From assembly GCA_903772945.1 (NCBI GenBank), contig CAICTM010001545.1, forward strand, positions 1 through 27,198: a DNA stretch of 27,198 nucleotides. Reading direction: 5' to 3'. The stretch comes from Seminavis robusta (lineage: Eukaryota > Bacillariophyta > Bacillariophyceae > Naviculales > Naviculaceae). The position numbers and the translations under genes are program-made. The notes beneath the pieces are model-generated. The model saw only the letters and a list, made by a program, of their open reading frames with translations, made no database searches and had not been told where the DNA came from. Positions within the stretch are counted from its first letter, which is position 1, and the number at the start of each line of letters is the position of its first letter. Below, one piece after another: positions 1 to 7,305 of this stretch.

Positions 1-149
1 CATTGCTCGCCTCATCTATCTTCTTTAGTTTTAGCCCCCCACAAAAGATCTTCCAGCCACTTGCTGATGACAAATCCTTGATGTCGTTCCGATCTTTTAA
101 CTATTGTCTAGCTACCGATAGTAGGTCATCTTTCAAGCTTGCTCCATCG

Positions 150-335
150 CTCACTGCAATACCAGCAACGGCCACGTCATTGAAATGTTGGGCTTGGTGG
201 CTAAAGTGCATGCTCATGAGCAGGGAAACCCTGTTGATCTGGGAAAGGACCCAGGCAAGGGGCACATCATGCTACCAATGCAACACCATGCCTGGTTGAT
301 TGGGGCAGGACGAGATGCCTTTCACGCAGACTTTC
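150..335 (+). pseudogene. Possible ankyrin-repeat remnant, plus strand
   Basis: One plus-strand frame reads NGHVIEML, then KVHAHEQGNPVD, then GKGHIML. This is close to the diatom ankyrin-repeat pattern (NGHLEVL...AHEQGCPWD...NGHLEML). The repeat spacing is irregular, there is no plausible start, and flanking frames are closed by stops, so only a decayed fragment would remain. It lies opposite in strand to the clearer ankyrin relic at 430-751. The resemblance is short and could be chance. Confidence 0.35.
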
Positions 336-429
336 AAAATACAGTACACTTGCCGGAAAGAGCTCGTGACAAGGTGGACTGTAACTCGACTTCGACTCGA
401 AACAACCACCAGTAACTGTAGCTATCCAT

Positions 430-751
430 TTTTTGCAGCCCTTCTCATGAGCATAAAAAAATACCTGAGCACCTGAAAATGACAATATCCGGCAGCCATC
501 GCATGCACATGTCTTTTTATCCCAAGGGCAGCCCTGCTCACGAGCATACTTAGGAATGCCAGATGGCCATGTGATGCAGCATTGTTGCAGATGGTTTCAT
601 CCCAAGGATCGACACCCATTCGTGCCGTGGCAGTAGCGGGCTCGAACTTCAGTGGGTAGCGGTATTGCCGAGCCAGAAAAGTGACAATCGAGTATGGATC
701 GTCTCCAAAACTTTGGAGGATCCTCCACAGAATGGAAGAATCTCCTCTCAT
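430..751 (-). pseudogene. Frameshifted ankyrin-repeat gene remnant
   Basis: The minus strand carries ankyrin units of the kind abundant in diatoms, split over several frames. Bases 613-551 read GVDPWDETICNNAASHGHLA. The next frame (about 549-510) reads YAREQGCPWDKKTCA. The first frame resumes at 502-458 with AMAAGYCHFQVLRYF, and another shift at 455-435 gives YAHEKGC. The units follow in the right order and at repeat spacing, so this was one ankyrin array interrupted by at least three small indels. No intact start or stop can be assigned. Ankyrin repeats are protein-binding modules; the partner is unknown. Confidence is good for the family and for the broken state, poor for the exact ends. 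Confidence 0.6.
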
Positions 752-1205
752 ACAACTGCCTCATTCGCTTGTTGACATCAGCCACGAAGACAGATAATGC
801 CCAATGTCAAGGAAAGGGAAATGTTTTCAACCCAAACATCGTTCGTCTGAGTCATGAGCAAACCAATGCCGCAAGGAAAAGGATCCTGGAGGTCTTGCGA
901 AATGCGAAACCATGGCAGAAGATTGATATCCTGTTTCTCATTTGTAGTCTCGGACTTCGTCCCATGCTTAATTGTAATGGAGGAGGCGGGTTACTATGCG
1001 GTTATAGAGGGCACTGTCACTCAATTCACTCTGCATGATCCGAGAGAGAACCTTCGGCGTTTTCGTAATCAATTCTGCGGGAGGCACAGGTCCGAATGTT
1101 GAATCGAGTCGAGTCTATTCGCTTGAAGATGCGATTCATGCAAATCAGCGGATACCTGCACGTTCGAATTTCAACTTCCACGACGACACGAAAAACCGTT
1201 GCTGA
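752..1205. other. Intergenic stretch without supported gene
   Basis: Short overlapping frames occur on both strands, but none shows a recognisable motif or a credible start. A TCGAGTCGAGTC microsatellite lies near 1103-1115. Confidence 0.5.
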
Positions 1206-1675
1206 AAGGCAGCGAGGTAGAAGGGTACCGTAAGACGAGGCGAGGATGAATGCCCTTCAACAATGCAACAGTGCAGGGACCGGGCTCTGTTGCTGTTTGC
1301 ACGATCGAATGGACGATGTGTTTTGCTAGGAAGGTGCAAGCAAGTTTTGCTGGCTGGAAGGCAGCGAGGCGCGAAGCTACATAACCGTAAGACGGGCGAG
1401 GATGAATGCCCTTCAACGATGCAACAGTGCAGGGACGGGGCTCTGTTGCTGTTTTGCACGATCGAATGGACGATGTGTTTTGCTAGGAAGGTGCAAGCAA
1501 GTTTTGCTGGCTGGAAGGCAGCGAGGCGCGAAGCTACATAACCGTAAGATGGGGCGAGGATGAATGCCCTTCAACGATGCAACAGTGCAGGGACCGGGCT
1601 CTGTTGCTGTTTTGCACGATCGAATGGATGATGCGTTTTTCCTGAACGGTTCAAGCAAGTTTTCGCTCAAGGCGC
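1206..1675. repeat. Three-unit ~157-bp tandem repeat
   Basis: Units start at about 1206, 1358 and 1515, each with AAGGCAGCGAGG. They share GCGAGGATGAATGCCCTTCA, the CAACAGTGCAGGGAC segment, TCTGTTGCTGTTT, and the GATCGAATGGACGATG block. Units 2 and 3 are nearly identical. Unit 1 carries small indels near its start, and unit 3 decays after about 1640. Open frames cross the array on both strands only because the unit repeats; they show no family motif. Confidence 0.85.
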
Positions 1676-3165
1676 CGAAGTGTTCGGGTCCTCTCGGTCA
1701 GGGCAATATATTCATGTCCTTCGAAAAATCTCACAATTCCGATCAAGGAATAACTTGGAAGGGCATCATACCAAAGCATCCAGATCAACCACATCAAATT
1801 GTGCACCTCTTTCCTCCCCTTTCCCGTTGGTGGGAGACGTTGCTCTGTGCCTGGCCACTGGTTCCCACCAACACAACAACGAAGCAGTCCAAACAGCCAG
1901 TCTCGCATCCTCCTGAGCTTGGTTGATCGTATGAACGAGATAGGTGGCAACAAATCTTGTGCCGACATGGCTGGAATTGGACAAACTGCTAGAAGAGGCG
2001 CAGGTTTCCCCCAGACTCCTACGCCAATCGACAACAGCTTGTCCAGGAGCTGGATCTATGTTGGTTGCCACGAACGATTGGGTTTGCACTGCGATTCTTG
2101 GAAGGAAAACTCATTCTTTCCCGCACTCTTTCCGATCTTCAAGATCGGAATCATTCGGAAAGTATAAATATTTTAATCAGAACATTTATGGCAAGCAGTT
2201 ACCGCATTTTTTTAAATGAGGAAGTCTGTAAAGAAGCATCTATTTAATGGTCACGGAGAAGCATTCAATTTTAAAATAGGATTACACGTATTTCCCAGGT
2301 AACTGTACTGCATAAGACAGGGGATAGGTGCCACTGTACCCGGTACCGGTAGCTACAGGGGCTCGCTAAGCTGGGGAGGGAGTGTGGTGGGGAATCTCAA
2401 TCACGCCCATCCAGTCAGTCCACGAAGCCAGAATCGAATCGAATGATACAATCACGTACTTTTCAAACTCGTGGTCTGGTGACGCCGTCTGGTCTACATA
2501 CACAGAACAAAGAAACACGAAACCCCATTCTAGTCCCAGTATGACTTTTTCAGCCACGAAGAGCTTCGCAACTTCTGACTGTCACTTAGAATTTTCTAGG
2601 AGGCATCACGAAAACTCGTTGTGAATCACGAGGTGTATAAAGAACATCGAGGTGGAATGCTTGCTCTGATTGGCTATGGCAGTGTCTTGTGCGTGTACCT
2701 GGTACAGTTGGCATGGGGACTGATTGGCAATGGATCGATGTCATTCCTGAACACAGACTCAGTATGCAGTACTCTGCTAGGAGTTACGAAGTGACTCATT
2801 TGTAACACCTAATGATGTATTGGTATCGACCGCTGACGACGATGACAACAATGCAATTACAAAAAAACATATAATTTTGGGATCGGACCGAATGGATCAT
2901 ATAATACTTTCTGGAGTTCTGCCAAAATTCATGCGGGATATGATACTACATAAAGAGGTCTTTTTGAAAGGCTCTTGCATGCCTGGCGACGTGAACCTCC
3001 CAAGAGAACGAGCAAAGAATGCCAACTCCTTACAAGGTGTTTGTCTAGCAAGAAGAATGCTGAACAGCCCCTCATTCAGTACGCCTTCCTCGATTGCTAG
3101 CTAGCTAGTGCCGGTACAGCCACAACGGCAATGTCACGTCCTGGAGTCATGCTAGCGATGGTGGT
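1676..3165. other. Intergenic stretch
   Basis: No frame here has a recognisable domain. A perfect 10-bp inverted repeat with a 1-base spacer (TTCCGATCTT, C, AAGATCGGAA) lies at 2130-2150. The frame at 2820-3104 is open but begins at TTG and matches nothing I know. A GAT/GGT trinucleotide tract begins near 3158. Confidence 0.5.
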
Positions 3166-3183
3166 GATGGTGATGATGATGAC

Positions 3184-3416
3184 GAAAAAGGTCGAGCCCA
3201 TCCTCTCGAGGTACCGTGATGGTATGCTCACTCGTCAATCACAGTAATCCGGTTGCTTTCAGGCTCCCGTAAATGCAAGGTGGCGTGACAATCCGGACTG
3301 CGAGACGACGATTTTCCCATATCCGTGTAGCAAGCTCCTCATTGAAAAGGTTGAGCTCATCCTCTCGAGGTACCATGTGACGGTCTACTCACTCGTCAAA
3401 CAATCACAGTACCAGT
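3184..3416. repeat. Diverged direct repeat, two ~70-bp copies
   Basis: Copies at 3184-3253 and 3343-3416 share AAAAGGT(C/T)GAGC(C/T)CATCC, TCTCGAGGTACC, and CTCACTCGTCAA followed by ATCACAGTA. They lie about 160 bp apart with unrelated sequence between. No coding sense is seen. Confidence 0.7.
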
Positions 3417-3528
3417 ACTACCGGAGTAGGAGCGTCCACATATTTTGCCTATGCCGCAGGTGGTCCCCAGTTGCCTATGGATACCGGTAGTAGGAGGAGA
3501 AGACTCATGCACTTTATATTTTTTAGTG

Positions 3529-3760
3529 GAATCGAATCGAATCGAATCCAATCGAATCAAGCGCACTGCACGATCAACAGAGGTGCATGATGAATGAATG
3601 AATGAATCGAATCCACATTGATTGATTGGTTGGTTGGTGGATCGATCGATCCATGGATCAATCGATCGATGGTAGATTTGTGGGGAATGTGAAGCGAATT
3701 GTCGTTTTGATGTTGGGCATTTTAGTCAAATTCTACGAATCGAATCGAATCGAATCGAGT
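3529..3760. repeat. Simple-repeat cluster (GAATC, GAAT, GATT/GGTT, ATCG)
   Basis: GAATCGAATC-type pentamers occur at 3529-3559 and 3736-3760. GAAT tetramers lie near 3590-3608. A GATT/GGTT/ATCG-rich stretch with self-complementary ATCGATCGAT pieces spans about 3617-3672. The cluster abuts the 3' end of the GST-like gene. Confidence 0.75.
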
Positions 3761-5002
3761 CTACCGTCCACTCTGTCGATGACGACCCAACTGCCAAAGA
3801 GCTGCCACAACCACGACAGCACTAGCTGCCATGACGACCAAACTGCTCTTGTTGTTGTTGTTGTTGTGTTGTTGGAATCTTTTTCGTAGCTTGGAACGTA
3901 TCAAGTAGGGTACCACGACATGTTTCTGTTCCCATTTCACGACCGCTTTTTGAAATGCCGGACGAGCCCATAACCGTTCGGTGTACGCCACAATGGCGGG
4001 ATATTGGCTGGCATAAAAGAGGTCGGCGATATTCCGAAACTTGAATCTGTAGAGGACGACGGCCCATTGACAATCCGCCAAGGTGTACTGGTGGTCACTG
4101 CACAGCCATCCTTGATTATTGGGTGTAGTAGAAAAGGGCCCGTTGACAAGTTGTTGATTCAGTTGTTCCATGGCAGCATGAGTAGCATCCATGACTGCCT
4201 TCAGTTTGAGTGGTTGCTCCATCATGTCCTGATTGATCAAAATCAAATCCAGCTTGCCCTGATAGGAATCTCTTAGGTAATTATCGTCTTTGTGGACGTC
4301 AATAAGTTGTCGTAATTCCTTGGCGGCTTGTTCATGAGTGCCCTTGACCAAATGTCGGTAAGGAGAGGGAAGTGGAGGAGCTCCAGGGATGGTTCCAAAT
4401 GTCAAGACTTCACAGGCTACCCCATCTCCCAAGGCCACAAATTGTTTCACCAGAGCTTGTTCTTTTGGATTGCTTGTAGGTGGCATCAGATGGATGCTAT
4501 TATGCATATCACTACTGGTGCTATTTTTAATACCCACTGATGATGAGGTAAATTCTTTTGATTCCAGATAAAACATGATATTGGTAGTATCGGTTGTCAC
4601 CTTGCCCGTGGGAGTGACCAAGGTGGGTACGACACAGCGTCGATTCAAGCGCACATAGTCCGGCTCGTACTGTTCATGGACACCCGCCACAATGGTGACA
4701 TGATGAGACTCATATGGCAGTTGCTTTTCTTCCAGCACTAGGCGAGTCACTTGACTGCACAGCGACGTGGCAAAATGGTACAAATGGATTTTATCGTCGT
4801 AAGGAGCAAACGCGTTGGATTCAGCAGTCACGCACTGCAAGACAGAAGCTACCGATGGGTCTGTATACGGATTCAGACCACTGCTGCTGACAGTTGCCGT
4901 AGCTTCATCAGACATCTTATCCATTGCTTCTTGGTTATTATTATTAATATTGTTGTTATTGTTGTTCATGGTCCACTTGTGGAGATTATGGCAAGGATCC
5001 AA
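3761..5002 (-). CDS. Tail-anchored glutathione S-transferase-like protein (GDAP1-like)
   Basis: A single uninterrupted 413-residue frame. Residues about 72-147 form a thioredoxin-like GST N-domain (KIHLYHFATSLCSQVTRLVL, then VVPTLVTPTGK and MFYLES). Residues about 180-352 form a helical GST C-domain with the conserved TLAD capping box at 307-310 followed by VVLYRFKFRNIADLFY. A basic stretch (RSKLRKRF, 369-376) leads to a hydrophobic segment at 388-405 and a short basic tail ending at 413. This order (GST-N, long linker, GST-C, C-terminal membrane anchor) is that of animal GDAP1, a tail-anchored protein of the outer mitochondrial and peroxisomal membranes. Membrane location here is inference, and glutathione chemistry is uncertain because GDAP1 relatives are weak enzymes. 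Asn runs (13-23 and 380-384) come from AAC microsatellites. The first ATG is used; Met12, Met27 or Met30 are possible alternatives. No intron is seen. Confidence 0.85.
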   Translation of the reverse strand: MDPCHNLHKWTMNNNNNNINNNNQEAMDKMSDEATATVSSSGLNPYTDPSVASVLQCVTAESNAFAPYDDKIHLYHFATSLCSQVTRLVLEEKQLPYESHHVTIVAGVHEQYEPDYVRLNRRCVVPTLVTPTGKVTTDTTNIMFYLESKEFTSSSVGIKNSTSSDMHNSIHLMPPTSNPKEQALVKQFVALGDGVACEVLTFGTIPGAPPLPSPYRHLVKGTHEQAAKELRQLIDVHKDDNYLRDSYQGKLDLILINQDMMEQPLKLKAVMDATHAAMEQLNQQLVNGPFSTTPNNQGWLCSDHQYTLADCQWAVVLYRFKFRNIADLFYASQYPAIVAYTERLWARPAFQKAVVKWEQKHVVVPYLIRSKLRKRFQQHNNNNNKSSLVVMAASAVVVVAALWQLGRHRQSGR

Positions 5003-6151
5003 GAAAACCGTTCAGTACGAGCCGAAAGATCTTCAAAGATCCATCCGAGGATCCTCAATGCAAAGATCTGTTTGGCGCGCGCGCAAAGATTCAAAGTAAG
5101 GGTTCAGGCTACAACATGCATCAGACATTTTGTGACGTTGCCGACAAGAAGGAAACCAACACAACACTCCGAAGGATGCCGCCCTTGGACGCAAGAAGAA
5201 ACATGTCACGCTGCTGCTGGTCTATCATACTAAGCTCGAGATAGCTAGTAGTCTAGATATTATTATGTATGTTTGCTTCGAGTGAGTAGTCCAAGTATGG
5301 CAAGAAAAACAGTAGTCATTGGCAGTAGCGGCACTATGCCTACCGTACCGGTATCGTATGGATGTGTTGATTGTTTGGGGGTGGTCACTTACTTTGATGC
5401 AAGCAACGGGCAATCGGTGGCTGCCCTGGCAAGTCTGGACAGGACTTTGGGGGAGCGATTCGATTCAGCCATAATGAAATCATTTGCCATGGGTGGTAAA
5501 AAGACGTGACAGTACTAAAGTAGGCTGTGTTGAAAGGATTCTACTAGTAGAAGACTTGGGGCCTTGTGCAGCGTGCAGCCATCGGAGGAGCGAAATAGAA
5601 TAGAATTGCTGGGATTCATGGTACAGTACAAGACTAACTACAGAACAGAAATGCGGCTTACCGCAGAATGAATTGCGTTCCTACTGTACTGTACAAGCTT
5701 GATAAAAAGATAGCTTCGACATGGCCTAGCTACCTAGCTCTAGCTAGTAGGACTTCATAGAGAAGCCAGGATAAGTAAGTCTTTCCAAAAGGCGAGCAAA
5801 CCGCCAGACTTCGATGCCACCGGCACTTTGGGTTCTAAATCAAAACAGCAGAGTGGGTTTGCATCGAGTGCCTCTAGGAATCTGCTCAAGCACGGGGCGG
5901 TCGCGGTTGCAACCTCTGAACTCCAGCGGCAGTCAGCAATTTTAAAAGTGTCTCGCAGATACTGGTACTCAGGCAAAGGACAGAAACTACAGTACTGCAA
6001 TTGGACTGTGACTGTACATGAGGATGCTGCTCGGCACTTGTGGCTCTCGGATGGGTACAACAAGCATGCAGCCATCATCATAGGCTCACAATCTAGCTAA
6101 TCTAGAAGAAAAAGACTTCAATACAAATCAGCCTCAAGCAAAGCAAACAAA
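5003..6151. other. Divergent intergenic region between the GST-like and fascin-like genes
   Basis: It contains the upstream region of the minus-strand GST-like gene (AAAGATC repeats near 5030-5095) and the leader of the plus-strand gene at 6152 (A-rich before its ATG). One small plus-strand frame at 5297-5509 is listed separately. The opposing open frames at 5755-6100 lack recognisable motifs. Confidence 0.45.
5297..5509 (+). CDS. Small hypothetical protein, 70 residues
   Basis: The frame starts at an ATG (MARKTVVIGSSGTMPTVPVS) and ends at a TGA after a Lys-rich tail (GGKKT). The composition is balanced, and the segment AALASLDRTLGERFDSAI is predicted helical. I do not recognise the family. 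A faint resemblance to the N-domain of M17 leucyl aminopeptidases is too weak to use. No signal peptide or membrane segment is seen. It may be a chance frame in intergenic DNA. Confidence 0.22.
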   Translation: MARKTVVIGSSGTMPTVPVSYGCVDCLGVVTYFDASNGQSVAALASLDRTLGERFDSAIMKSFAMGGKKT

Positions 6152-6769
6152 ATGAAAGTCACCCTCAAAGCAACCTTCCTTCTCTCCATGGTCCTTGCCG
6201 TGACCATGGCGGCACCGAGTGGTCTCCGAAACTCTACTCCAAACAATAAAGAGACTGCGAATAAATCTGCTCTATCCTACATGCGACGTCTTCTGGAGAA
6301 CTTTCTGGGAGGATTTCAGGCTGGTAATATTCGTGGACAAGCAATACTATCAAGCCGTCCACTCTGGCAAATACTTGACAGTGCCCTTTGGCAATAACGA
6401 TCTGCTCACAGTGCGAGACGAGTTTGGCGATCTCTCTGAATTCTATGTGCGGGATGCCGGTGACGGCGCACTCTTTTTGACCAATGCCTTTTATGGAAAG
6501 CGAGTGGGACAGAATCCCGACTCGGGAGCGCTCGAGTTGGTCTTTCCGCACGGAGTTCATGATCGTAACCACCATCGTCACTGGTACCGTCCCGGTACCG
6601 TCACGAGGTTCCGTGTGGAGACGGCAACGAGGATGGCAACTGCTTCATTTTTGAGAATCAAGCCACAGGGGATGTCATGTATTCCAATTCGGACGGGCGA
6701 TTTGACATTTGCTGTTCTGGACAAAGGTACTCGGATCAAGTCTGGAGGATGTCCAACCAACCGTACTAA
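6152..6769 (+). pseudogene. Secreted fascin-like beta-trefoil protein, disrupted by two frameshifts
   Basis: The first frame, from the ATG at 6152, gives a clean signal peptide (MKVTLKATFLLSMVLAVTMA) and runs to about 6325. A +1 shift between about 6290 and 6337 moves the reading to a frame encoding AVHSGKYLTV, RDEFGDLSEFYVRDAGDGAL and FYGKRVGQNPDSGALELVF. These are typical strands of fascin/actin-crosslinking-like beta-trefoils (xHxGKYLxV, RDExGxxExFxVxDxGDG). Reading then returns to the first frame near 6600 for NEDGNCFIFENQATGD, VMYSNSDGRF and the QVWRM C-terminal strand, stopping at the TAA at 6767-6769. The second shift coincides with an 11-bp tandem duplication (6581-6602). No GT-AG intron of the right length keeps the first beta strand, so a true 1-base gain or 2-base loss is preferred there. 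The ligand is unknown; such folds bind actin or glycans. Confidence 0.65.
6581..6602. repeat. 11-bp tandem duplication inside the fascin-like gene
   Basis: CTGGTACCGTC (6581-6591) is followed directly by CCGGTACCGTC (6592-6602), a 10/11 match. An 11-base gain shifts the frame by two, which is exactly the shift seen between the gene's central and C-terminal segments. Confidence 0.85.
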
Positions 6770-7305
6770 GATAAGCCAAAGCAAGCAATCGTAGCATTCT
6801 GCTTCGGTTTTGCCTTTAGTAGTCCGTACATCGCTCCGTACACAAATTTCGAAGCTCGATCGTTTTCCGACAATGACTTTGTTGTTGTTTAGATGCTAAA
6901 TAATTTTCACGGTTCGGAGGAGGCGACGGGCTGGCGAGCGATGCCATGCTCAAGGCAGTACGTAATGTCTTATAACTAGCTAGCTAGAGGTTGAACTCAA
7001 TCTCCTTATCAGTTAAAGCTGCTGTACGACACAAAAGGTGTGTCATGAAGGTCGCAAACTGTTCTCGCTGAGCACGAGTTTGGCGGTATCGACGTGGATC
7101 CACGTTGCACTTGCTGGGATCGCTGCATCAATGTGCGGCGGGTTCTGGATTGAAAGGAGGTTGCAACTGCTATGCTGGAGAAGTCTTGGTGGTCTAGCTG
7201 TTGTGCAGAGTGAAGCGTGCACTCTTTTTGATTCATGAGTTCGCAACCAAGTCTCGCGAATGCGTCAACACTGAGACACGAGCGCAACGGAATCCAGCCA
7301 CGGAC
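6770..7305. other. Convergent intergenic region
   Basis: It lies between the 3' ends of the plus-strand fascin-like gene and the minus-strand ATPase gene. No motif-bearing frame is present. A CTAGCTAGCTAG run lies near 6976-6987. Confidence 0.5.

Noticed and set aside
694..1102. Overlapping plus frames of 114 and 82 codons
   Set aside because: No motif. They partly overlap the antisense of the ankyrin relic.
2820..3104. 94-residue plus frame
   Set aside because: It begins at TTG, has no homology I recognise and sits in repeat-rich DNA.
5755..6100. Opposing open frames upstream of the fascin-like gene
   Set aside because: Neither strand shows a domain, and the region is likely promoter/leader of the gene at 6152.
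6222..6354. A 133-nt GT-AG intron joining the first two frames of the fascin-like gene
   Set aside because: The length fits the frame, but it would remove the first beta strand (KQYYQAVHSGKYL begins before its end) and has a weak GTCTCC donor.
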